From Oligoflexia bacterium (GTDB lineage: Bacteria; Bdellovibrionota; UBA1018; CAIPTA01): a DNA stretch of 64,000 nucleotides. The notes under the pieces are model-generated. The model ran no database searches, had not been told where the DNA came from, and was given only the letters and a program-made list of their open reading frames with translations. The stretch covers positions 1 to 64,000 of the forward strand of contig JAMLID010000018.1 in NCBI GenBank assembly GCA_023954355.1. Direction: 5' to 3'. The position numbers and the translations under genes were made by a program. Positions 51,356-59,691 of this stretch are shown piece by piece. Numbering within the stretch: the stretch's first letter is position 1; every line of letters starts with the position of its first letter.

Positions 51356-52240
51356 TTAGTTTTTTTTATTGGCTACTGAAGAGCCCAATTCAACGAAAGT
51401 TTCTATGCCTCTTTTTGTATTTTCTAAAATATCTGACGATGGCTGCCAAGACTTAGGTTCTCCAAGAAGCACCACAGTAGACCCACCAAAGAGAAAATAA
51501 CCTTTTTCTTGACCACGTTTAAAGGAGTTTTGAATAGGAGCAGATTGTACGATTTTTCCAACGCAAAGGGCACCGACTTCAATATAAGCCAAAAGACCGA
51601 AGTTATCTGTGTCTAATAAAGAGATTGTTCGTTCATTTTCTAAAAAAATCTCGGATTTTTTTTCTAGTGCGTAAGGGTTTACAGAATGTAACTTGCCCTT
51701 ACAGGTGTAAAAATCAGAGAATTTACCACTATCGGGAAAATGAAAGCGGTGGTAGTCCGTCGGACATAGTCTTGCGATTAGACAAGGACCACCTAGAAAA
51801 CGAGAGGCAAATTTATTGTTGCCTAATAACGTTAACGGATCAATTCTAATATTTTTTATAGAAAAACTTTCTCCCTTTACTTCTTCGCATCCAAAATAGC
51901 GAGCTTCAGCAAAGGCTCCCATTTCTGTAAGTGTTTTCGGAAAAATTCTTTTTTTGTCTTTAAATTTTCGTATAAAAAAATCATTAAAAGAACGAAATGG
52001 GCCGTCTTCAAATTCATCCATATTGATTTTAAATTTTTCAATAAAAGTAGGTACTTTTTTAGCACTCACTTTGGTGTTTTGAATTTTTCCGTAGGCTTCG
52101 CTGATCCACTTTCTTGATAAAAATCGATCAGTGAGTGTTGTGCTAATAGAGTTACTATAAGCAAGTTTTAGAAAAAGATCGCCATAGACTTGTTCGTCTT
52201 CAAGTCTTTGGAGTTTTCTGTTCCATATTTGGATTTTCAT
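51356..52240 (-). CDS. psd: Phosphatidylserine decarboxylase proenzyme
   Basis: A 294-residue proenzyme; the self-cleavage site lies in YFLFGGSTVVLL, where the Ser becomes the pyruvoyl group (GGST in place of the E. coli LGST). The conserved His is in TDYHRFHFPDSG. The enzyme makes phosphatidylethanolamine from phosphatidylserine in the inner membrane. It overlaps the trhO stop by four bases and precedes metG. Confidence 0.92.
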   Translation of the reverse strand: MKIQIWNRKLQRLEDEQVYGDLFLKLAYSNSISTTLTDRFLSRKWISEAYGKIQNTKVSAKKVPTFIEKFKINMDEFEDGPFRSFNDFFIRKFKDKKRIFPKTLTEMGAFAEARYFGCEEVKGESFSIKNIRIDPLTLLGNNKFASRFLGGPCLIARLCPTDYHRFHFPDSGKFSDFYTCKGKLHSVNPYALEKKSEIFLENERTISLLDTDNFGLLAYIEVGALCVGKIVQSAPIQNSFKRGQEKGYFLFGGSTVVLLGEPKSWQPSSDILENTKRGIETFVELGSSVANKKN

Positions 52241-53022
52241 TTTTCAGTTTTACAGTATGGGCAGTGAGAATATGACTTTGATAAAGCTTCGTGACAGCTC
52301 TGGCAAATCCATGCTCCTGAAGGTTTTAAGTCTGGAGAGACAGCAACTCTTCCATCGAAAACAAAACATTCACCATCCCAGTTTTTACCACCTTCTGCTT
52401 GAAAATAACCGAGTATGCCACCTTCAAGTTGGTATACATTTTCAAAACCTTCTTGTATGAGATAGGGGGCCGCCTTTTCGCAGCGGATTCCTCCGGTACA
52501 AAAAGTTACTATTTTTTTAGACTTCCAGTCTTTAGTTTTTTCGCGAATCGCATCAGGGAACTGAACAAAATGTTGGATATTTAATTGTTGCGCTTTTTTA
52601 AAAGTACCTAATTCAAATTCGTAATCATTTCTTGTGTCTAAAAGTATAAAATCTTCATTAGAATCAATGAGATCAGAAAGCTCTTTAGGGCTCATCCTTG
52701 GGGCATCTGTAGAAGGAACGCCATCAATTTTGAAAGTTACGATTTCTTTTTTATGTTTTACGAAAAAGCGTGAGTATGGGTTTTTTTCTACTGGGGCTTC
52801 TTTGCTTTTGATGGTTTCAAATCCGGGAATGCCTTGAATAAAACTAAAAGCATTTTTAACGACTTCTGTGCTACCGGCAATAAAGCCGTTCACCCCCTCG
52901 CTTGCTACTAAAATAGTACCTTTTATTCCTAAAGGGTATAAATGATCATATATCTTCGCTCTCAAGCTTGAAGGGTCCTCTACATTTGCAAAATGATAAA
53001 AGGATAGGTGAGAGGATGACAT
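52237..53022 (-). CDS. trhO: tRNA uridine(34) hydroxylase TrhO (rhodanese domain)
   Basis: A 261-residue protein with an N-terminal ferredoxin-like part (YPLGIKGTILVASEGVNGFIAG), a rhodanese domain with the catalytic loop FCTGGIRCEKAA (Cys in CTGGIR) and a C-terminal zinc-ribbon (CQSCHEA, CPYCK). TrhO makes 5-hydroxyuridine at the tRNA wobble position with O2. Its ATG directly follows the XRE gene's stop, and it overlaps psd by four bases. Confidence 0.92.
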   Translation of the reverse strand: MSSSHLSFYHFANVEDPSSLRAKIYDHLYPLGIKGTILVASEGVNGFIAGSTEVVKNAFSFIQGIPGFETIKSKEAPVEKNPYSRFFVKHKKEIVTFKIDGVPSTDAPRMSPKELSDLIDSNEDFILLDTRNDYEFELGTFKKAQQLNIQHFVQFPDAIREKTKDWKSKKIVTFCTGGIRCEKAAPYLIQEGFENVYQLEGGILGYFQAEGGKNWDGECFVFDGRVAVSPDLKPSGAWICQSCHEALSKSYSHCPYCKTEK

Positions 53023-53295
53023 TTACTTCTTCTTTTTAGAAATCCCTATGGCTTTACGAATATGTCTTTCGTGCTCTTTAAGCATAAGCTTAACTACTTC
53101 TTCGCCATTAAGGTTATATAGATTTACAATGCCTTTTAGTTTTGTGAGTGGAGGCGCGCACAAACCACGCTCGAAATTAGAAATGAATTGTGGAGAAGAG
53201 TATCCTAGTCTCTTGGCAACATCACCTTGACTCAAGCCTACTTTTACTCGTTTATTTTGAAGGTAGCCACCAAGCACTTCAAACAATTCTTTCAT
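53023..53295 (-). CDS. XRE family helix-turn-helix regulator
   Basis: A 90-residue DNA-binding protein from the ATG at 53295, behind a strong GAGGAG. The HTH reads KVGLSQGDVAKRLGYSSPQFISNFERGLCAPP, typical of XRE/Cro-C1 proteins, followed by a helical tail ending in KKKK. It may repress its own operon (trhO, psd, metG), which it begins. The TTG 15 bases upstream is a less likely start. Confidence 0.88.
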   Translation of the reverse strand: MKELFEVLGGYLQNKRVKVGLSQGDVAKRLGYSSPQFISNFERGLCAPPLTKLKGIVNLYNLNGEEVVKLMLKEHERHIRKAIGISKKKK

Positions 53296-53442
53296 TAGAA
53301 AACTCCTCAAATAAAGATTATGGATTCAATGGAGATTAAATTTATATTCTTATTTTGTTAGGAATCAACTATTTTCTTAATAGAACTCTATAAAATTGGT
53401 TGAGAGTAGGGAGTACAAAAAAAATAAAAAAATGTTTGACAT

Positions 53443-53463
53443 CAAAAAAGCCGCAAATGCTTT
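53443..53463 (-). terminator. Weak intrinsic terminator after the exonuclease gene
   Basis: On the reverse strand AAAGC, loop ATTTGCG and GCTTT form a 5-bp stem followed by six T. It starts at the exonuclease stop codon. The stem is short, so the call is tentative. Confidence 0.35.
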
Positions 53464-54232
53464 AGATAGAAAGTTCTAAACTAATAGGGCAATGATCAGA
53501 GCCCATAATGTCAGGATGTATTTCTGCATTTTTTACAGATTTCTTTAGAGACTCAGACACACAGATATAGTCAATTCTCCAACCTTTATTTCGCTCTCTG
53601 GAAGCTTGTCTAAATGACCACCAGCTATAAGCATCTTTTTTCTCTGGGTGTACTAAGCGAAATGTATCAATAAATCCTGCAGATAAAAATTTATCCATCC
53701 AGGCGCGTTCTTCAGGTAGAAAGCCTGAGCTCTTTTGGTTTCTAACTGGGTCATGAATGTCTATTTCACGATGAGCAATATTATAATCACCACAAATAAT
53801 AAGTGGGCCATGCTTTTTCTCAAACTGCTTAAGCCAAGGGATTAAACGGTCTAAAAAATTCATTTTAAAAATATGACGCTCTTCGCTGGCTGCACCATTT
53901 GGAATATAAAAATTGAGAATATTAAAGTTTTTTCCATAAGCTATGGTGAGTCGGCCTTCGTTGTCATACTCAGGAACACCCATAGACTCACTAAGCTTAG
54001 AGTTAGGGTCATGGGTAAAAATGGCTGTACCACTATAGCCCTTTTTTTGCGCAGACGACCATACTTGAGGAAGCTTTGAAAGTGGAGACAATAAATCAAA
54101 GCTTACCTGATCAGGACTAGCTTTTGTTTCTTGTAGGCAAATGTAGTCAGCCTGTAGACTTTCTAAAGACGACTCAAAGCCCTTACCTAGGCAAGCGCGT
54201 ATACCATTGACATTCCATGATACGATGCGCAC
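53462..54232 (-). CDS. xthA: Exodeoxyribonuclease III family (AP endonuclease)
   Basis: A 256-residue enzyme with RIVSWNVNGIRAC, ICLQETKAS (metal-binding Glu), GYSGTAIFT, GDYNIAHREIDIHDP, WSFRQASRERNKGWRIDYI and GSDHCPISLEL (catalytic His), which are the standard exonuclease III motifs. It repairs abasic sites and resects DNA 3' ends. Family length is normal. It lies downstream of phnE on the same strand, with one base between, so it may be co-transcribed with the transporter. Confidence 0.94.
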   Translation of the reverse strand: MRIVSWNVNGIRACLGKGFESSLESLQADYICLQETKASPDQVSFDLLSPLSKLPQVWSSAQKKGYSGTAIFTHDPNSKLSESMGVPEYDNEGRLTIAYGKNFNILNFYIPNGAASEERHIFKMNFLDRLIPWLKQFEKKHGPLIICGDYNIAHREIDIHDPVRNQKSSGFLPEERAWMDKFLSAGFIDTFRLVHPEKKDAYSWWSFRQASRERNKGWRIDYICVSESLKKSVKNAEIHPDIMGSDHCPISLELSI

Positions 54233-54233
54233 G

Positions 54234-55040
54234 TTATAGTACAGCTTTTCTTAGTCTAGCAGAGAAGAAGTCTACTACCATTACGAGTACGAGAATAACC
54301 AAGACCACAGTAGCTAGTTTTTGATATTGGAAAAGTCTCATATATTGGGTCAACAAGAACCCGATACCACCAGCACCAACTAATCCAAGCACTACGGCAA
54401 CACGAATATTGAGCTCGAATCTAAAGAGAAAGAAACTAATAAAGTGCGGTGCTACTTGTGGCCAAATGGCCCAGCGAATGGTGGCAAGCTTTCCGGCTCC
54501 TGCGCTTTCTAGGGCTTCTACTGGTCCGCGGTCAATCGCCTCAATAGCATCAGCAAATAATTTACCTAGCATTCCAACCGAGTGAATCGCTAGAGCTAGT
54601 GTTCCAGGGAATGGTCCAAGACCTACAGCGCTTACAAAGAATAAGGCAACGATTAAGGCATCAATAGCTCTGTCGGCATTTAGAAAGAAGATCACAGCAG
54701 ATCTAAGGGCCTTACTTTCAAAGACGTTAGAGGCAGCAAGAAAGCCTACTGGAAGAGACAAAAACAAAGAAATTACTGTTGCAACCCAAGCAAGTTGTAC
54801 GGTGAGTAGGGTTTCTTTCCATACTCTATCTAATACAGTTAAGTCTGGTGGCCACATTCTAGAAAGAAAATCTGCCATATAGGGAAGACCTTCAATTAAG
54901 CGGCTTAAACTAAACTCGACAGCTATACCAGACCAGTAAGAAAGGGCAATAAGAACTAAAATTACAAAATATCCTACCATGGTAGATAAGCTGAAAGGCT
55001 TTGGTGGTGGTAGGTCAATTTTTTTTAGTTCTCTCTTCAT
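54234..55040 (-). CDS. phnE: Phosphonate/phosphate-type ABC transporter permease PhnE
   Basis: A 268-residue permease (from the ATG at 55040 behind GAGGTGAG, 10 bases after the phnC stop) with about six spans and the EAA-type loop in AIEAIDRGPVEALESAGAGKLATIRW. It forms the membrane channel with PhnC/PhnD. An in-frame start at 55061 or 55082 would overlap phnC. No C-P lyase genes are nearby, so the substrate may be phosphonate, phosphite or phosphate. Confidence 0.92.
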   Translation of the reverse strand: MKRELKKIDLPPPKPFSLSTMVGYFVILVLIALSYWSGIAVEFSLSRLIEGLPYMADFLSRMWPPDLTVLDRVWKETLLTVQLAWVATVISLFLSLPVGFLAASNVFESKALRSAVIFFLNADRAIDALIVALFFVSAVGLGPFPGTLALAIHSVGMLGKLFADAIEAIDRGPVEALESAGAGKLATIRWAIWPQVAPHFISFFLFRFELNIRVAVVLGLVGAGGIGFLLTQYMRLFQYQKLATVVLVILVLVMVVDFFSARLRKAVL

Positions 55041-55050
55041 TCTCTCACCT

Positions 55051-55815
55051 CTAGAGTTCATCCATCGCTTTTTTATCAACATGGTAGATTGCTTCTACTT
55101 TTTCATCTGTAAGCTCAGAAGGTGGTCCGTCAAAAACAACTTCACCTTTTCGAAAAGCAATCATTCGTTTTGCGTATTTTTTAGCCAGGCTAAGAACGTG
55201 GATATTTACGATAACCGTAATGTTTCTCTCGCGATTGATATTTTCTAGCATTTCAATCACTACTTCTGAAAGCTTAGGGTCAAGCGAAGCCATGGGTTCG
55301 TCAGCGAGAATGATTTTAGGCTCTTGAACTAAGGCTCTTGCGATTGCTACACGTTGTTGTTGGCCGCCTGATAGGTTTCTCGCTTTATCGTAATATCGTC
55401 CCTCTAGCCCCACAGAGTCTAAAGCTTTTTTAGCAATAGACTTATCTTCTTGTGAATATATACCAGTCAATGATCTCCATAGAGGAGCATAGGCGATTCT
55501 ACCCACTAATACGTTTTGTAGTACTGTAAGGTTTTTCACAAGATTGAATTGTTGAAAGATGAATCCAATTTGTTTTCTTAAGCCAACGAGTTGGCTCGTT
55601 TTTAATTGGGGAACATTAACCCCAAGAACTTGTAGGTCGCCCGTACCAGCAGGATTTGTACCGTTTATAGCTCTAAGAAAAGTACTTTTCCCGGCACCAG
55701 ATAGCCCGATGATGGCAATAAGCTCTCCCTGTTGAATGGTTAAATTTACATTCTTGAGGGCGTAGGTTTTACCACCATCAAAGGTCTTCGAAAGGTTCTT
55801 GGCAATGATCGACAC
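55051..55815 (-). CDS. phnC: Phosphonate/phosphate-type ABC transporter ATPase PhnC
   Basis: A 254-residue ABC ATPase: Walker A IIGLSGAGKSTFLRAING, Q-loop GFIFQQFNLVK, signature LSGGQQQRVAIARALV, Walker B ILADEPMASLDP and switch VNIHVLSLAKKYAKRM. The FQQFNLV and VNIH (in place of the usual VTHD) forms are typical of PhnC. It shares one base with phnD. Confidence 0.94.
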   Translation of the reverse strand: MSIIAKNLSKTFDGGKTYALKNVNLTIQQGELIAIIGLSGAGKSTFLRAINGTNPAGTGDLQVLGVNVPQLKTSQLVGLRKQIGFIFQQFNLVKNLTVLQNVLVGRIAYAPLWRSLTGIYSQEDKSIAKKALDSVGLEGRYYDKARNLSGGQQQRVAIARALVQEPKIILADEPMASLDPKLSEVVIEMLENINRERNITVIVNIHVLSLAKKYAKRMIAFRKGEVVFDGPPSELTDEKVEAIYHVDKKAMDEL

Positions 55816-56687
55816 TATTTCTCCAAGTTGATTACTTTAGCAGCGTCTCTTAGAGGTTGGTATTCTTTAGATGTCGCTGGGATCATAGAATCAATTCGGT
55901 AAAGAGCGGTTAAAATCTTTTTACCTTCTTCGTTATTCCCCATTTCGGCTAATAATTTGGTTGTTTGATCAACAATCGTTTTATGTTCTTTAGCAAATTT
56001 TCCTGTGGTTGCCATGGTATCCCCTGGGATTGGATCAGATACGAATACCATTTTGATTTTAGCACGATCTTCAGGAGATTTTAAAAACTGGTGCCACGCT
56101 CCGTCTGTGCCTTTTTCGTCGTTTACAAAGGTTGCTCCAGCATCTACGGTTCCTCTAAGTACTGAAAGTACTAATGCGTCGTGCGAACCTGCATAAACTT
56201 GTTTTCCAAAAAATTTGTCTGCATCAATTTTTTTCTTAGTCATTAAAGCCGCTTTAGGGATGATGAATCCTGAAGAAGATGCTGGGTCAACCCAAGCAAT
56301 ATTTTTCCCTTTAAGATCTTCTAATTTATTGATTCCTTTGTCAGCGCGAACAATGATTCCACTGAAGAAAAAAGATTGTCCTTTACGAACAGACTTCATT
56401 AATACTTTTGCGTCGGCGATTTCTTCTGCCTTTACGTAACTAAAAGGAGGAAGAAAAGCAAAGTCCACTCGGCCAGAGCGAAGAGCTTCTATTAACGCTG
56501 TATAATCGGTAGCAATGAATGTTTTAACATCCATGCCAGTGGCCTTTTTGTAATATTCTGCAAAGAGTTTTCCGTTCGTGTCTACTACATCAGCGTTTTC
56601 TGCAGGGTTAAATCCAATAACTACTTCTTTTTTGGGTGCGGCAACCGCAGATAAGCTGAGAAGACATGCAATCCATAAAAATTTCAT
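55815..56687 (-). CDS. phnD: Phosphonate/phosphate-type substrate-binding protein PhnD
   Basis: A 290-residue exported receptor (signal KFLWIACLLSLSAVAA) with the PhnD/SsuA-like fold: VVIGFNPAENADVV, AFLPPFSYVKAEE, IAWVDPASSSGFIIPKAAL and a Ser/Thr-rich ligand pocket. First gene of the operon, behind AAAGGAGC. Close relatives bind phosphonates, phosphite or phosphate; the sequence does not settle which. Without downstream catabolic genes, uptake alone is supported. Confidence 0.92.
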   Translation of the reverse strand: MKFLWIACLLSLSAVAAPKKEVVIGFNPAENADVVDTNGKLFAEYYKKATGMDVKTFIATDYTALIEALRSGRVDFAFLPPFSYVKAEEIADAKVLMKSVRKGQSFFFSGIIVRADKGINKLEDLKGKNIAWVDPASSSGFIIPKAALMTKKKIDADKFFGKQVYAGSHDALVLSVLRGTVDAGATFVNDEKGTDGAWHQFLKSPEDRAKIKMVFVSDPIPGDTMATTGKFAKEHKTIVDQTTKLLAEMGNNEEGKKILTALYRIDSMIPATSKEYQPLRDAAKVINLEK

Positions 56688-56727
56688 AAGAGCTCCTTTT
56701 TTCTAAGACCCTGACTTTCTAACAGAA

Positions 56728-56763
56728 AACACGAGAAATGAAACTTTCTTCTCGCGTTTTTTT
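56728..56763. terminator. Hairpin with T-run between phnD and prfC
   Basis: AACACGAGAA and TTCTCGCGTT form a 10-position stem with one mismatch. Seven T or more follow on the + strand, while GTTTTC follows on the reverse strand, on which prfC ends upstream of it. It most likely terminates the prfC operon before the phnD promoter. Confidence 0.55.
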
Positions 56764-56838
56764 GTTAAGAATTGAATAGGATGCCATAGAAACGCATTGG
56801 ATTTTAAAGAAAGCAGGAGAAAGGCTGAATGCTTCGCG

Positions 56839-58455
56839 TTATTTTCCTTGGGGATTTCCTAAAAAGCTCTCCATAAAGAGGATATTTTCATTATTCGCTT
56901 TTGCCCACTCTAAATGGAAGTCACTGGTGAATAAGCCCACCAAATAGCCGGAAGTGTCTTCATAAAATTGTAGTGTCCCTTTGACATCGGCAGACGAAAC
57001 GGGACTCGCATCTTTTTTTCGAATCCATCGGGCATGACGAAAGGGCTGTGAGCGTAATTTTACATCTACTCCATATTCGTCTTTCATTCTGTATAGAAGA
57101 ACCTCAAATTGAAGTTGCCCAACTGCTCCAAGCAGAGGGTCTTGGTCACCAACTCTTGGGTCAATAAACATTTGAATCGTACCTTCTTCGCAAAGTTCTC
57201 GGATGCCTTTATTGAATTGTTTTCGTTTTAGAGGATCTGCTAAATCTACTTTTGCAAAAAATTCAGGAGAAAATTGAGGGATGCCTTCGTAACAAATAGA
57301 TTTTGAACCTGTATATAGAGTGTCACCGATTCTACAATTTCCGTTATCGTGAAATCCTAAAATATCTCCTGCGTAGGCTGTTTCAACTGTTGATCGATCA
57401 CGTGCCATAAATTGAGCCGAATGAGAAAGGCGTATTTCTTTTTCAAGGCGAGGATTTTTTACGTACATTCCTCTTTCAAATTTTCCCGAACAGATGCGAA
57501 GAAATACGATTCTATCTCTATGCATTTTGTCCATATTCGCTTGGATTTTAAATACGAAGCCAGAAAATAGGTCTTCAGTAGGAGCTACAAGATCCCCGGC
57601 TCCATTTTTTTGAGGAAAAGGGCCAGGGGCATTTTTACAAAACAAATCTAAGAATGCATTGACTCCAAAGTTTGTTCTTGCAGACCCAAACATAACAGGC
57701 GTTACATTGCCTGCAAGAAATTCATTACGGTCTAGCGGCCCAAGCGTTCCATCAAGGAGTTCAATGTCTTCTATAAGTTGTTGATGAGCATCGTCTCCGA
57801 TTACTTCTCCAATTTTCGAATCTTTAATATCTGAAAAAGAAACTTCTTCGGCTTCAGTTGTGGCAAAGCCTGATTCTTTAAATAAAATGATGCTTTTTAA
57901 TTCTCTATGATAGATGCCGCGAAAGCTTTTTCCCATTCCTATGGGCCACGTAATGGGATTACATTGAATGTTTAGTACTTTTTCTATTTCATCCATAAGC
58001 TCAAAAGGGGAGCGACCTTCACGATCAAGCTTATTGATAAATGTAAAAATAGGAGTTTTACGTAGCCTACATACTTCGTATAATTTTTTTGTTTGAGATT
58101 CTACGCCTTTAGCGTTGTCTAAAACCATGAGCGCAGAATCTACTGCGGCTAAGGTTCGGTAGGTGTCTTCTGAGAAATCGGCGTGGCCTGGAGTATCAAG
58201 AAGATTGATTTTTAATTGCTTATAGTCAAACTGCATTACAGAGGTGGAAACAGAGATTCCTCTTTCTTGCTCTAGTTTCATCCAGTCAGAGCGAGCTGAG
58301 CGTCTTTCTTTTTTTGCTTTCACTTCTCCCGCTTCATGGATGGCTCCACCATAGAGCAATAGTTTTTCTGTCATGGTGGTTTTCCCAGCATCTGGGTGAG
58401 AAATGATGGCAAAAGTTCTTCTTCTTTCTATTTCTCGTTTATCTTGTGGGTTCAT
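56839..58455 (-). CDS. prfC: Peptide chain release factor 3
   Basis: A 538-residue translational GTPase: G1 SHPDAGKTTMTEKLLL, switch region GISVSTSVMQF, G3 DTPGHADFSED, G4 NKLDREGR, then the RF3-specific domains (AVGQLQFEVLLYRMKDEYGVDV near the end). RF3 recycles class I release factors. Last gene of a five-gene operon with tRNA-modifying mnmD at the top. Length is normal for the family. Confidence 0.96.
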   Translation of the reverse strand: MNPQDKREIERRRTFAIISHPDAGKTTMTEKLLLYGGAIHEAGEVKAKKERRSARSDWMKLEQERGISVSTSVMQFDYKQLKINLLDTPGHADFSEDTYRTLAAVDSALMVLDNAKGVESQTKKLYEVCRLRKTPIFTFINKLDREGRSPFELMDEIEKVLNIQCNPITWPIGMGKSFRGIYHRELKSIILFKESGFATTEAEEVSFSDIKDSKIGEVIGDDAHQQLIEDIELLDGTLGPLDRNEFLAGNVTPVMFGSARTNFGVNAFLDLFCKNAPGPFPQKNGAGDLVAPTEDLFSGFVFKIQANMDKMHRDRIVFLRICSGKFERGMYVKNPRLEKEIRLSHSAQFMARDRSTVETAYAGDILGFHDNGNCRIGDTLYTGSKSICYEGIPQFSPEFFAKVDLADPLKRKQFNKGIRELCEEGTIQMFIDPRVGDQDPLLGAVGQLQFEVLLYRMKDEYGVDVKLRSQPFRHARWIRKKDASPVSSADVKGTLQFYEDTSGYLVGLFTSDFHLEWAKANNENILFMESFLGNPQGK

Positions 58456-59210
58456 TTTCTAAAAACATCTCTTGGTGTTGCCTGATCAGTTGGCATGATT
58501 AAAATTTCCTGGATATTAACATGGGCTGGCCGACTTAGGCACCAAGAAATTGTTTCTGCAATATCTTCTGCCTGCAAGGCATTGAATCCCTGATATACCG
58601 ACTTAGCCTTTTCTTCTTCTCCTTTAAAACGGACGAGGGCAAATTCTGTCTCTACCATGCCTGGATCGATTGAGCTTACTCGAATGTTTTTACCTAAGGT
58701 ATCAATTCGTAAGGCCTCAGTTAGGGCACGTACAGCAAATTTGGTTGCATTGTATACATGACCCTTTGGGTAGACAGCGCGACCAGCAATCGAGCCAATA
58801 TTTATAATGTGGCCATTTTTTTGCTCTTCCATGTAAGGGAGAATGCCTCGAGTTATGTATAGAAGGCCTTTAACATTGGTATCAATCATTTGTTCCCAAT
58901 CATCTAAACTAGCTTCAGCAAAAGAATCTAAACCAAGCGCAAGTCCCGCATTATTAACTAAGATAGAGACTCTATTCAGTTCTTCACGATTTTCACTTAA
59001 GAAATGTTCTACTTCGTTGCGGTTACGAATATCAAAGCAAAAAGTACGAACACGATCAGTAGAGATTTCTTGTTGTAATAGTTGTAAGCGTTCTTTTCTT
59101 CGGCCAGTTAGCCAGATTTCGTGCTTAGGAAAATCTTTGGCTAGTTGCTGAGCAGTTGCCTTACCAATTCCACTTGTTGCTCCCGTGATTAGGATAATAT
59201 TATTTTTCAT
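58452..59210 (-). CDS. Short-chain dehydrogenase/reductase (YdfG-like)
   Basis: A 252-residue classical SDR with TGATSGIGKATAQQL (cofactor motif), NNAGLALGLD, INIGSIAGRAVY (catalytic Ser) and YNATKFAVRAL (YxxxK). TGRRKE after the second strand suggests NADP preference. Length and pattern resemble YdfG-type 3-hydroxy-acid dehydrogenases, including AEDIAETISWCLSRPAHVNIQE. It overlaps prfC by four bases and the Tsr3/DTW-like gene by eleven. Confidence 0.92.
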   Translation of the reverse strand: MKNNIILITGATSGIGKATAQQLAKDFPKHEIWLTGRRKERLQLLQQEISTDRVRTFCFDIRNRNEVEHFLSENREELNRVSILVNNAGLALGLDSFAEASLDDWEQMIDTNVKGLLYITRGILPYMEEQKNGHIINIGSIAGRAVYPKGHVYNATKFAVRALTEALRIDTLGKNIRVSSIDPGMVETEFALVRFKGEEEKAKSVYQGFNALQAEDIAETISWCLSRPAHVNIQEILIMPTDQATPRDVFRK

Positions 59211-59691
59211 TTTTATATGGCCCTAAGTGAAAGAGTTTCCATTGTGGTATATTTATATCTAAAAACTGCTGTTTAAAGTAATATTTATCCAATAAACTTT
59301 CATCCCATTTTTTACAAAAAGCTGCAGCAATAAATAGTGCTTCTATAGTAGCAAGGCCTCCGCTTGGATCTTTACCTTCTTGATTTTTTCTAGGATAAGC
59401 TGTTTGAAATCCTTCGGGAATTTTGACTAAAAAGGGCAGTGGTTTTTCAAGTCTTTGAAGTACTCCACTTACTTTTCTCCAAGTACAATCAATCAATCCA
59501 AGAGATTGAAAGTTATTGCTTACATTAGATAGGCATTGACCATCTATATGTAATAGACAATCAGCTTGAAAGGCTTGAATTTTCTGATTTTTAGAGAAGT
59601 AGCGAATAGAAAAGTCTTCTCTGCTTTTCAATGGATGAATAGTACATTTATGAGGATTCTCTTTTTTATCAATTAAAATTTCGAATTTCAT
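59200..59691 (-). CDS. Tsr3/DTW-like (TDD superfamily) aminocarboxypropyltransferase candidate
   Basis: A 163-residue protein with features of the TDD (Tsr3/DTW) family: KCTIHPLKSRED near the start, LIDCTWRKVSGVLQRLEKPLP in the middle and GGLATIEALFIAAAF followed by FKQQFLDIN. TDD enzymes transfer the aminocarboxypropyl group from SAM to rRNA or tRNA. The Asp-x-Thr-Trp core reads DCTW. I am not certain whether it is closer to Tsr3 (rRNA) or to DTW/TapT (tRNA). It overlaps its operon neighbours at both ends, in an operon with another tRNA-modifying gene. Confidence 0.55.
   Translation of the reverse strand: MKFEILIDKKENPHKCTIHPLKSREDFSIRYFSKNQKIQAFQADCLLHIDGQCLSNVSNNFQSLGLIDCTWRKVSGVLQRLEKPLPFLVKIPEGFQTAYPRKNQEGKDPSGGLATIEALFIAAAFCKKWDESLLDKYYFKQQFLDINIPQWKLFHLGPYKNEK

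Noticed and set aside
54234..56687. Phosphonate breakdown locus
   Set aside because: Only the PhnCDE transporter is present; no C-P lyase or phosphonatase gene lies nearby, so only uptake is supported.
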